Origin: Rosellinia necatrix
Taxonomy: Eukaryota; Ascomycota; Sordariomycetes; Xylariales; Xylariaceae
Assembly: GCA_021209875.1 (NCBI GenBank)
Contig: JAGYVD010000008.1
Location: 1,425,501 to 1,489,500, forward strand
DNA: 64,000 bases
Direction: 5' to 3'
The first letter of the stretch is position 1. Each line of letters starts with the position of its first letter. A model generated the notes under the pieces. It was given only the letters and a program-made list of their open reading frames with translations, was not told the DNA's origin and did not search any database. Shown in pieces: positions 10,683 to 21,062 of the stretch. Made by a program: the position numbers and the translations under genes.

Positions 10683-12131
10683 ATGTCGATTATAAAGAAT
10701 TGTGATGCTGTCGCACAGTTCACGGCCAGCCCTGACTTCAGCGTCGAGACGCGGCCAGCAGGTCACAGCGATGACACGTGGCTCGTGATTGCGACCTACG
10801 CGACCGACGTCGCCAACGTCAATTTGAAAGGCAATGATTTCCACCGATATCAAGTGGCAGTCGCGTCTTTTGACTTTTCAGGCAGCGTTGAGGTCAGAGT
10901 GCGATACGCGCCGGGACGCGTGCAATCCGCTGCCATTCGGCCTCTGTCAGCAGGCATATCGCCGGTGACACACGGGGAGGACACTATCAGTTTCACACTG
11001 GATAGGCCTCGCGATACCATGGTTGAGATAAACGGCGATAAATGGAAGGCCCTCCATCTGCTCACCAATGCGATCGACGACTCTGCTCCAACAGGCGACA
11101 CTGACGACATCTGGTATTTCGGACCTGGGCTGAACAATGGCGCGGCATATGATCGCGTAACCGATGGCACTAATTTGCATGTTCCTTCGGGGAAAACCGT
11201 GTATATTGCGGGCGGTGCATTTGTGACGTGTCGCCTGAACTTCTGCGATGTCACCAACGCGGGGGTGCGAGGCCACGGCTTCATACACAGCCCTCAGGGG
11301 TGCTATATCGAACGAGAGCTAGGCGGTGCGATATATATGAGCAACGCCGCTAATATTTTAGTTCAAGGCGTCACATCTCTGGGGTCTATGGGGTTCAGTC
11401 TCGCGGCAGGAAACTGTAAAGGGCTTCGTGTGGATAGATATCGATCCTTCTCCTTTGCTGGCAACGGCGATGGTGTGGACATATTTTGTTCATCCGACGT
11501 CACAATCGAAAACTGTTTCCTGCGGAACTCGGATGATACGATCGCGCTGTACTCGCATCGCTGGCATTGGTACGGTGACTCGATCAACATCACCATCCGC
11601 AACTGTGTGCTTCTTCCGGACATTGCGCACGCTATCAACATGGGCACGCACGGCAATCCCGATAAGCCGGAAACGACCTCGAATGTGCTTGTTCAGAATA
11701 TCGATATATTGGATCACGAGGAGCACCAGGTCTGGTATCAGGGATGCATCGCCATCAATGCGGCTGACGAGAACACCTTCGAAGATATTCGCATTGAAGA
11801 CGTGCGGGTCGAGAAAATCACATACGGGCAGCTTCTCAATCTACGGACGATGCAGAACCCGACATGGACCACGGCGCCGGGCCGCGCTTTACGCAATATA
11901 CACTTCAAAAATATCTCGCTGGATTTGCAGAACTCGGGTGTGGTTAACCCGTCGCAGATTACGGGATATGACAAGACAAGGCCCGTCGAGAATGTTACAT
12001 TCGAGAATATCTCTATTGGGGGGCAGGTGATATCTGATAAAATACAGAAGCCTAGGTGGTATTCGGTCTATGACATGGTGCCTGTCTATGTCAACGAACA
12101 TGTAGCTGGTATTCGCTTCAAAGGGTCGTGA
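10683..12131 (+). CDS. Beta-helix glycoside hydrolase of clan GH-N type (GH28/GH49-like) with N-terminal beta-sandwich
   Basis: A single long frame of 482 aa. An N-terminal beta-sandwich (about residues 10-150, with SVEVRVRYAPGRVQ and AAIRPLS) is followed by a right-handed beta-helix (residues about 160-470). Clan-type Asp motifs are visible: AGNGDGVDIF and RNSDDTIALY, then INMGTHGN. These resemble the Asp triad of polygalacturonases and dextranases. The two-domain layout is closer to GH49 and to GH28-like proteins of bacterial polysaccharide loci than to ordinary fungal pectinases. The expected role is hydrolysis of a glycosidic bond in the cluster's substrate. No signal peptide is present from the ATG at 10683, and the domain begins only a few residues later. 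Either the protein is intracellular or a 5' exon is missing: GTCGCACAG ending near 10722 could be a splice acceptor. Its 3' end converges with the regulator gene. Confidence 0.75.
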   Translation: MSIIKNCDAVAQFTASPDFSVETRPAGHSDDTWLVIATYATDVANVNLKGNDFHRYQVAVASFDFSGSVEVRVRYAPGRVQSAAIRPLSAGISPVTHGEDTISFTLDRPRDTMVEINGDKWKALHLLTNAIDDSAPTGDTDDIWYFGPGLNNGAAYDRVTDGTNLHVPSGKTVYIAGGAFVTCRLNFCDVTNAGVRGHGFIHSPQGCYIERELGGAIYMSNAANILVQGVTSLGSMGFSLAAGNCKGLRVDRYRSFSFAGNGDGVDIFCSSDVTIENCFLRNSDDTIALYSHRWHWYGDSINITIRNCVLLPDIAHAINMGTHGNPDKPETTSNVLVQNIDILDHEEHQVWYQGCIAINAADENTFEDIRIEDVRVEKITYGQLLNLRTMQNPTWTTAPGRALRNIHFKNISLDLQNSGVVNPSQITGYDKTRPVENVTFENISIGGQVISDKIQKPRWYSVYDMVPVYVNEHVAGIRFKGS

Positions 12132-12382
12132 TGTCGCTCCCATACCTAGGGCAATCCGCCCATATAAGCCGAATTGGAACATGGTGAGAGATGATTATCA
12201 TATTATTCCCTTCTTGGCCTCCTTGCTCGTAGCTCCTCATCAAGTTGCATGGGCTCTGTGTACTTAAAAAAGTGAAGCAATCCCGTGTTGTCCTACATTA
12301 GGGTTGGCCCCTGTGATCCAATCTCGCATTGTAAGTTGTTGCTTTGCCCCAGAGATTAGTAATTACCTCCGGTCGAATTTCC

Positions 12383-15078
12383 TCAGTCTTGGCTATTGAG
12401 CGATTCGTGACCTTGCAGATCCGAGTAGACGCTGATTCTCTCGCCAGGTAAAAAAGACTGGCTTAAAAAGGGATCACATGCATCCAAGTTTTCTAACCCC
12501 GGCTGAAAAGACGTGTGTGGTTCATTGGGTACCTGTTGCCACGCCTGAAAACGTAGCGCTTGCATCGGTTCCGTGAACACGCCAGCTGACTGGAAGGCAG
12601 TAGGTAGTGGGGGGAAAGCCAGCGATATGTCGTCCGGAGATGCATACTGCTCCTCAATATTCCCGTGGAAGATGACTGAGTCTTGGATCTCCTGTGAAGG
12701 GTATACGCTGCTAATACCCTCTACAGGTTGGGAGGGGAGGCTTGCAGGTGGTCCGTTAAGTGGTGAGGAGTCCCCCTGGGTTGCGTGAACGGGCTGGGGA
12801 GTTGTCGGTCTCGTTGCTTGTGTTGTATCTCCAGGAATCGCGGACTGTCGGATATCCAATGCGGTGGCCCCTAGTGCCCTTGCTTTGAGCAGTCTCTGAG
12901 TAAACTTGGAGGCCAGATTTGAAGCCGAACTTATGTCGAGAGCGCGAGGTCCGGTCCACCTTCGTGAAATCTCTTGTAAACTGCGAGTTAACGAATCAAA
13001 GCTCGGCGAAAGGTCGACCTTGTAGTAGCCGGAATGGGCAAGGAAAAGTCTGCCGCAGATAAAGAGACAAAATGAGAACTGAGGGTTTGTGAGAAAGTCG
13101 CCGCCCTCGAGGAAGTTCTCTGCTATGATTGCGACCTCCCTTGCCGCTGCCAGACACGTCTCGGCACTTGATATAGATGGCAGTTTTATTGGCATGGTCT
13201 GCAAGCTCGTGGCTGGGTAGGCGATGCATTGATGTAACAGCACAACAGCGGTATTGTGTGTGATATGCGCTAGAGTCAGGTTGGGATCCATGATGCCGTC
13301 TTCATTCAGAGCGCATGCCTCTTTCCATCGTTCCGGCAAGAACAATTTCCACCTGTCATGCCTGTCAGAAGGGTTGCCACAAGGTAGATAATCAAACTCA
13401 CTGGATAAGTCGGAGGTCGAGCTTCTTGAAGCGCAACAACCAGTGCTGAACAGCCTGCATATTGGTCGTATTGAGTCCTTGCATGAGAAAGAAGGACGTG
13501 ACGAGACTGAGGTTTTCCGTAGCCTCAACGCAATATGCGAACCCCCCGAGTAACTCCATGGAGTCCTCTCTTGATGAAGTACCCAATATAGATTCGCTGG
13601 TTTCCGTCGACATGTTGGACACTCCAAGGAAAGGTGTCTTATTTAGTAGAGGCTCGGCCTTGTTCCAAAGTTTGCCTTCGTATGGAAGTCTTCGTTTGAT
13701 TTCCTCGCTCTTCAAGGAGATATTCCATCCTGTTGCTATGCTGCAGAAACGATCCATGAGGAATATGTTCCAAAACACACGACGCCTACTCTCGACTTCT
13801 GTCCAATCTTGACTTCGACGCAGGAAAGCGGCCCGCTTGATGAGGACCTGGAAGTTCTCTAACAACTGTTCATCGCCGTCTTGTTCAACACTTAGCTGCA
13901 AGTACTCGACCGTCCGAGCCATACTGCCCACTATTGACCAAGCCGATGGCCCCCGGCCAGTTCCGATCCACATGGTCCGTCAATTAACCGATGGTTGAAA
14001 TGCAGGCGGTATCACTTACTATATCAAAAGCGCATATTACAAGCGCCTGCAAGTTCTCGACAGAGAACGACTCCATGGCCTTCAGCATGACCACTTGTCG
14101 ACACCGTTTGGAAAGAGACGAGCAGACGTCTGCATCCAGTAGCCTATGATCGTCGGAGAGTCGCGCGCATAGAGAGACGATGGCATAACAGATCATTCTC
14201 AACCGAGCTCGCTCAGGTTGCTTGTTCATACGCGCCCTAAAGCGGGACTCGTGCAACATAGGGATCCATGGGTGTATGCGAGCAAAGTATATATCTATCA
14301 ACGAGTCGACGAGATCCTCGGGCAAATGCACATGACCGTCATCCAGATTCAGTGCCAGGTCTAGACCAGCCTCGAATGAACGGTCATCAACTCTTTGCCG
14401 CTTCGCTGGAGGAGGCCTATTATGCTGCTCATTGGCATCGTCACAGCTTTGCCTGTTGTGATTCCTCTCCAGCAGTGACTCCTTAAGTCGTGTGGTGCGC
14501 GACTGTAATGGCTCGGCCAGACTTGAGGGTGAAGGTGCTACCAGTGGCACGCCAGCTTGTGATAATTGGGAACAAAGGTCCTGGAAGAGGATCCCTTGGC
14601 CGAGAAACATATTCTCAAGAGTTGCTAGCATGAAGCTCCTGGTAAGAAGTCGTCCGCGTTGGCTCACAGTGATCGGATGACTCACCAACCCGCTGGTTCA
14701 GGTGCTCAATGGCCCCGGTTCGCATCCCGGGTCTCGCTTTCCTGCCGTCGTAAACACATTCGATGTCTATGGGGACTCGTCAATGCCCTGCTACCGGTAA
14801 AACGTCGCCACGACGTACTCTGCTTGGCGCAGTGCGAACAGGGCTGGGTTCGCGAGCATTTTGCCTTCTTACGTCGACACGAATGACAAGCCTTTCGGAT
14901 CGAGAAAATGGGGTCAGCAAGGCAGCAAGGCAGCAAGGGAGCATGAGAAATAGTTCATTCCCCCTGAATGTCTCGCACATACCGGGACGTCATCATGTTT
15001 TGTCTCCGCATAGACGTGAGCATCGTGGGTGTCCTCCTCGAACGTGTTGCCGTCGGACTCACTCGCGGGGTGCACCAT
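12383..15078 (-). CDS. Zn2Cys6 transcription factor (Fungal_trans), probable cluster regulator, with a GT-GG intron
   Basis: The model has six exons on the minus strand: 15078-14983, 14891-14819, 14766-14686, 14624-14020, 13967-13402 and 13352-12383 (796 aa). The Zn2Cys6 domain is split by introns: ACHSCRRKKAKC, then SRTQPCSHCAKQ, then NIECVYDGRKARPG, so all six cysteines appear only after splicing. GAIEHLNQR..ATLENMFLGQG follows as the linker typical of this class. The Fungal_trans region spans the fourth and fifth exons (LVDSLIDIYFARIHPWIPMLH; GPSAWSIVGSMARTVEYLQL; RRRVFWNIFLMDRF). The C-terminal third is unstructured. Four introns are canonical (49-91 nt). The fourth, 13968-14019, starts GTAAGT but ends GTGG; no AG exists that would keep the frame, and reading through meets a stop. 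The gene lies in the middle of the polyuronide cluster, divergent from the permease, so local regulation is inferred. Confidence 0.82.
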
Positions 15079-16178
15079 GATGATGCCCTGGGCCGCGTTT
15101 GAGCGGCACTTATACGCGGATCTTGGGAAAAGATAGAGAGTGCTACAGACGCAGGTTCAGGAGGCTGTCAGCACCGCATGTTGCGTGAGGGTCTCCGCAC
15201 GCGACCCAGGACGGGATCCAACATAGGTGCAAGGGAGGGTGAAGGGTGCACCATCCGCCCGAATCATCGGCGCCATTGAACCTAGTATGAGCGGAGTATG
15301 CAGACAACAACGTCACAATGCTACTACTGCATATGGTGCACAAGAGACTCCCCCTGCAAATTCGCCGATTGACCCTGTTCTCCGCACATGTACCCCGACT
15401 TTATCCCCTATAAATGCGGAGTGCAGCATCGGGGTTCGAAACTTGGTGTGAAAACGTGGCTAGGGAATTAGCACGTTGTTGAAGTTCTGAACATGGCAAG
15501 GTCAATGGCCAAATTCATTTGCCAACGTGTTTGTCCAGGCCTAATCCCTATGCTAGTAGCCTAGTACCCATCAACTTGAGCGGGAAGAGAATGAGCACGA
15601 AAGTAACATCTACCATCATCAGTCAAAGGCATCTGTGCACGCGGGGAATAAAGTATTAATACTGTAATGTGCGCAGCCAGCAACACTTAATCGCTAGCAA
15701 GAAAATCATTCTATTTTGCTGTAAGTGGCGCTCAAATCATAGGCAACCAAACAACAGGAACATGGAACGATTTTTCCTGCCACTCACTTACTTCAGTCAG
15801 TCAGTGTGATGCATGTCGGACGCAGACAGCATTACTAGTGCGTGGCAGAACAGCCCAGGGCGGCCGAGAACTCCTCAGGATCGCTGTTGGAGAACTTTTC
15901 GTGCAGCAGTCACCGGGCGCCGGGCGATGTCTCGGGGAACTATCCGGTCATTCAATGTGATGATCCAATAGGCTAGGTCTGGGCTGGCTTGAGCTTCGAG
16001 CTGCCAAGCCCCCTTACCTTGGCATCCGGGGTTGACAGGGATAGCTAACAAGACTTGGAGATATGGCACGCATCGGTTGGACGGATTATAACTATTGACT
16101 CGCGTTTCGACAGCAAATCCCCAGAAGGTAGGCATTTGTTACAAATTCGCTTTGGTTCTCAATCGTTTGCTCGTGGCG
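15079..16178. promoter_or_regulatory. Divergent promoter between the Zn2Cys6 regulator and the MFS permease
   Basis: About 1.1 kb separates the regulator ATG (15078, minus) from the permease ATG (16179, plus). It includes short ORFs without coding character and a CGG-N3-CCG arrangement near 15917. No long repeat or RNA gene was found. Shared control of both genes is inferred from position only. Confidence 0.4.
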
Positions 16179-17887
16179 ATGGATGTTAGAATTAGCGCCA
16201 CGATGGACAAGAAGGATATGGACGACCGTGCAGCCAGCCAAGCCGAGTCGACACATTGCGAGGCGAGGGAATCGGGGTTACATAACCCAGAGAAAGATGT
16301 CGGCGAAGCTGGTAGAGATGCTGAAGTGAGGGTCACCTGCCCCAAAGCCCAATGTGGCATGCTGAGTCGGATGCTGACGAGAAGGCGGTAGTTAAACACT
16401 TTCGCACACCAACCTCAGGTCGAGATCGACGCCGCAATGAACAGGAAACTGTTCTGGCAGATCAACAGACGTGTTCTCCCCTGCATGTTGGCCACATATT
16501 TTTTCCAGTCTCTCGATAAAGGGACGTTGGCTTTTGCGTCGGTCCAGGGACTGATCGACGATGCGCACCTTATGGGATCGCAGTACAGTTGGCTCGGCTC
16601 CATTCTATACATCGGTGTCTTGGTCGGCGAGTACCCAACAAACCTACTGCTGCAGAAGCTGCCTATAGCAAAATACCTCTCCGCAAACGTCTTCCTCTGG
16701 GGAGCAGTTGTCACGACTTCGGCCGCTGCCCATAATTTCGCCGGGCTGATCGTAGTCCGTCTGCTACTGGGCATCTTCGAGGCTGCTGTGCAGCCCGCCT
16801 TTGTCCTCATGACAAACATGTGGTACACCAGAGAGGAACAGACCATCCTGATCTCACTATGGTATTGCATGACCGGCGTGCAGCAAATGATAGGGGGCCT
16901 CATAGCCTTCGGCGTGGCGCACTACAAGGACGGCTTCATCAAACCCTGGCAGCTCCTTTTCCTAGTCCTCGGTCTTGCAACCGTGGTGTGGGCCGTGTTC
17001 ATGGCATGTTGGCTTCCGGACTCGCCCATGACGGCAAGTTGTTTCACCGAGGAGCAGAAGTCGTTAATGATCGAGCGTGTCCGTGCCAATGAGACCGGCA
17101 TTCAAAACAGGAAGTTTAAGCGCTATCAGGCGGTAGAAGCCTTCAAAGACCCTATAGTCTGGTGCTTCGCCTCCGGTTCGCTGGTGTCCAATTTAGTGAT
17201 TGGTGGACTGGGCGTGTTTGCTAATTTGATCATCGCTTCTTTCGGATTTACTTATCTGCAGACTCAACTCCTCAACATTGGCTCGGGCGCCGTCAACATC
17301 ATCCTGATCCTGAGCTCGGCCACCTTTTCCACCTGGTCAAACCAAACTATCTTGACTATGCATCTTTGGACTATGTAAGTACACTGATTTACGAGACTAC
17401 TTGCACTATGTGTATCATATTGCAAGTTGACTAACCATTCGCCAGTCCTGCAATCATCGGTACAGCTGTCATTTATTCGATTCCCCCAGATAGCTCAAAC
17501 AGGGTCGGGCTTCTGTTCGCTTTTTATGCGACCCAATTCATGATCTGCGAAGTCAGCCTCGCCTGGTCTCTTGTCTCTCGAAATATCGCTGGACAGACTA
17601 AGAAAACGTACGCGCTCGCCATCAATTTTGTCTTCTGGGCAACAGGCAATTTCATCGCACCTCAGATCTTCCAAATCAGCGATGGACCTCGCTATCTTAA
17701 TGGCTTCACCGCCCATTTTGTTTTGTACGCGGTATACAACGCAATACTGTTTGTTACGCGTTGGCTACTAGTTCGCCGGAATAAGCAGAAAGTAGCAGCA
17801 GCGGGAGGGGAGGACCGCGCGGAACACTCGCTTGCTTTTGACGATCTCACTGATAGAGAAAACCCGAACTTTAGATACGTCTACTAA
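16179..17887 (+). CDS. MFS permease of the anion:cation symporter (allantoate/Dal5) family
   Basis: The model has three exons: 16179-16325, 16392-17374 and 17446-17887 (523 aa). Intron 1 (GTGAGG..GCTGAC..GTAG) is needed to join a hydrophilic N-terminus to the frame reading VEIDAAMNRKLFWQINRRVL. Family blocks are clear: LDKGTLAFASVQGL, SQYSWLGSILYIGVLVGEYP, LLLQKLPIAKYL, LLGIFEAAVQPAFVL, and MWYTREEQ in the central loop. The second half holds TATQF/AGQTKKTYALA-type segments and ends in a short hydrophilic tail. About twelve membrane helices are expected. The Dal5-like group carries allantoate, nicotinate, pantothenate and various organic or sugar acids. In this cluster import of uronic-acid products is the natural guess. 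An in-frame ATG at 16203 is an alternative start. Confidence 0.85.
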
Positions 17888-18803
17888 ATCTCGCTTCTAA
17901 TAGACAATCAAGCAGTAAAGCGAGAGCCACTTATAGTAATTATATATTCTATCAGAGCAAAGTCACTTGAAGCGCCGTAACAGCGAATGGTTCTTCTTGC
18001 TATAGCGGTTCTTGATGTCTGCATCGCAAAGGGCGTCAGGCCAATCGCGTATCAACAGAAAACATAACTCACGTGCCTAAAGATCCAGTTCTTTGAAGTA
18101 CACGACAGTAATTCATAGTCTACATCGGTGAATGTATTGCGCTATGTGATATCTTAGCAGATATATAATGCGTCTGTAGCTAATTATCAATCATTCATAA
18201 TGCGATCATCTCAAAAGGCGATGGAACCCAGCAAGCAATTGCCAAGAACAGCCACTGAAAGTCACCGAGACTTTACCATTGGAGATGCGATCAGGCGGGG
18301 GACGCGGCATCGCGAGTAAAAGTCAACAAGGCATATACCCGCACAGAACCATCAGCCCGTGATGACTGTGTTGCAAATGCAACACCCAGGCTGGGCTACA
18401 ATATAGTATAGAGTGTATCGTGGGGATATAATCTATTGAACTAAAATTTGGCTCTGCGAGGACAAGGGGGCTAATCGAATATGCTGCTCGCGGAGCGCGG
18501 TCCGGTACTTCGCCTGAATGCCGCTGATGCATCCAAAAGACGGATTACCGCGCCGTGAAACAGAAGATACACCAAACAGGCTAGGGTCTTTCCACCAACG
18601 TGGTCACGAAGAGACCATACGCGTCATCATGAAATAAAAGTAGCGTGCGGCGGGCAATCGCCAATGGATAGTACCTAGAGTTGTTTAACGAGTACAATCA
18701 ACATTCCTCAGAACAAGCGTAACTTCTCATAGATCGTTGTGCGTCTAGTTGAGGCACATCATCAATCCTTCATTGACATACAAGATCTGTGCCGCGAGCA
18801 GCC
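17888..18803. other. Intergenic region upstream of GH88
   Basis: The 3' flank of the permease and presumed promoter of the GH88 gene. A CGG-N4-CCG triplet pair lies at 18541-18550. A minus-strand ORF at 18323-18532 is not coding-like. Nothing else was recognised. Confidence 0.45.
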
Positions 18804-20485
18804 ATGGCGAAACGATTACGGATTGATGAATGTGCCGCTGAGACGGCAGTCAAGAATGAATACGTGCCTTGCTTCGACCGGTTGACTACTGCGCATTCGA
18901 AAACGGAGCCAAATAACATTCCATCAAACTCTTCTTTCAACCTGAAGTCAAACGCCAAGATAATGTGCCGCTTATACTCAAATATTATCGAGATCAAGTT
19001 ATGGGCAACTGCAGAGAAGGGCACTTCGCAAGTATGTCATCTTCCATCGTTTCCAATACCATTGCTTCTCGTCCGGAAAGCTCATATGGATAAAGCAAAG
19101 TGCTGATAAGAACCATAGGCACAACCGCCGCAAATATATCCTGAATATACCCAGCCGGGAGGTACCGACTACGTGTTTCGCGAATTAGAATTTTGGACCT
19201 CTGGCTTCTTCCCAGGCTCCCTTTATTCTTTACTCCGGCGAAAAAGAATGTACGGGTCTCTGGCAGACTCAACTGGCGAGGAAACGGTACACGAGCTGAA
19301 ACTTGAGTAAGCTAAACCCAAAATATAATACTGGGATGACATTGTGCTTTTAACCAGTGTAGTAGACTGACACCGTATACGCAGATTTGCTTGCAAATGG
19401 TGGACCGAAAATATACACCAAAATGCGCTTCTAGGCACAACGCATGATCTTGGATTCATGATCACCCCCTGGGCAAAGCCAGCTTGGGAGCTGAATAGAG
19501 ACTACAAAGCACTCGATACCATGGTTCGCGGAGCCAAAACACTGCATGGCCGATTCAATGGAACAGTCGGACTTATTCGGTCATGGGATACCTGCGTAAC
19601 CAAGCGGTATCAGTTCCTTAACCCCAAGGGCGAGTTCTTGACCGTTATCGTAAGTTGGCTTTCTCTGTATCAACAGAAAAGGTTGCACTGACTTTGCTAT
19701 CGTAGGACAATATGATGAATCTCGACCTCCTCTTCTATGTCGCGAGGTTAACTCGCGACCAACAAATGTTCCGCGACGCTGTTCAGCACGCCCGAACAAC
19801 TATGCGCGCACACATCCGTGAAGACGCCTCAACAATCCATTTAGTGTGTTTCGACCCGGATACGGGCGAGATACGTGAACTTCTCACCAACCAGGGGTAT
19901 ACAGACACGTCATGCTGGACACGCGGCCAAGCGTGGGCAATCGCAGGCTTCGCCGAGACCTATCACTGGACGCTGGAGACGGAGTTTCTGGCCACGGCGC
20001 AGCGATGCGCCGATCTCTTCCTACGCCGCCTTCCGGCGTCGGGTGTGCCGCCTTGGGATTTTGACGCGGCGCAAGACCACGGCCATGAGACGCAGCCGAC
20101 TGACACGAGTGCCGCTATGATCGCGGCTTACGGTCTCCTGCTAATTCACAAGGCTTTTTTTGCTATGGGAAGAGAGTCGAGGTACTTGGACGAAGCACTA
20201 CATTTGATAGAAAGTACATGTCGGCTCCACGTTAACGGCTTTGCTTCTTCTGGCCAGGAAGAGAAGTCGAGGTCGGCTGGATCTGAAGATATATCGTGCA
20301 GCTCGGGAGTTGCTGTCGGCGATACCATTCTCAACGGGGCTACCATAAACAATCACAAATTTGCACCTAGGCGGTGGGCGAATCACGGCCTAGTATATGC
20401 TGATTACTACTTCATGGTGGTTGGCAACCTTCTTCTAGACTTAGGCATTGGACAACAGATTCTGAAGGCAGCAGCAGCAACTTGA
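18804..20485 (+). CDS. GH88 unsaturated glucuronyl hydrolase, intracellular
   Basis: The model has four exons: 18804-19031, 19119-19306, 19385-19649 and 19706-20485 (486 aa); introns are 87, 78 and 56 nt and keep the frame. The protein is an (alpha/alpha)6 enzyme of family 88. PEYTQPGGTDYVFRE and WTSGFFPGSLYSLL sit near the N-terminus. The catalytic-type Asp of THDLGFMI is around residue 160 and the second of IDNMMNLDLLFYVA around residue 228. GYTDTSCWTRGQAWAIAGFAETY and DTSAAMIAAYGLL follow. These enzymes hydrate the 4,5-unsaturated uronic acid left at the non-reducing end by polysaccharide lyases and release it. No signal peptide is present, so it most likely acts in the cytosol after uptake of unsaturated oligosaccharides. 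Its presence next to two lyases is the strongest evidence for a dedicated pathway. Confidence 0.88.
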
Positions 20486-21062
20486 ATGTGCCAAGGTAGC
20501 CATGAGATATTCCAATAGAATAAAACGTGTGTATTGGGTAGATGTCCAACACCTTCCCCCCGAACTTTTCGATGATGCGCCGATCATGGCGATAATTAAT
20601 CCCGGTCTTGCTAGAAATTGTTCCGAGATCATGCGAAATTCGCCGTCGCTGGCCGGGACGCGATCACGCGTTCCCCTTACAATGTGGGTTTGGTTTAGTT
20701 TCAAACATAGTCCACTACCTACATTCAACCAGGGATGCGGAATTTCCCGTCGGAGAATTGCCCGCATCTGAACAATCGCCACTGGGCGAAGTTTGGTTGT
20801 GTTGGGGGTCGTATATTACCGGATGGTACGACTAACTATTACACCGGCGGACTGCGGGAGAACTGGCGGGAGACCACGTCAACGCCATGACCAGAAATGA
20901 AATATCGAGGCCGTGGGCCGCCAGAACTAACGTCACATGGACATTTACGAATGCGCACGAAAAAGGATATAAGAAGACACGACCAGCTTCCACAACAACA
21001 GATGGCATCCACAAGCACTCAATACTGCAATCATATTAACAAAGATCACGAAGGCTATCACC
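20486..21062. promoter_or_regulatory. Promoter region of lyase 2
   Basis: A TATA-like GATATAAGA at 20966-20974 lies about 90 bp before the ATG at 21063. GC-rich CGG/CCG triplets cluster at 20818-20870, which could be regulator sites but follow no fixed spacing. ORFs in the stretch have no coding signature. Confidence 0.45.

Noticed and set aside
10436..18550. CGG-N4-CCG pairs at 10436 and 18541 as regulator sites
   Set aside because: About one such match is expected by chance in a few kilobases, and no matching site was found before lyase 2 or between the regulator and permease.
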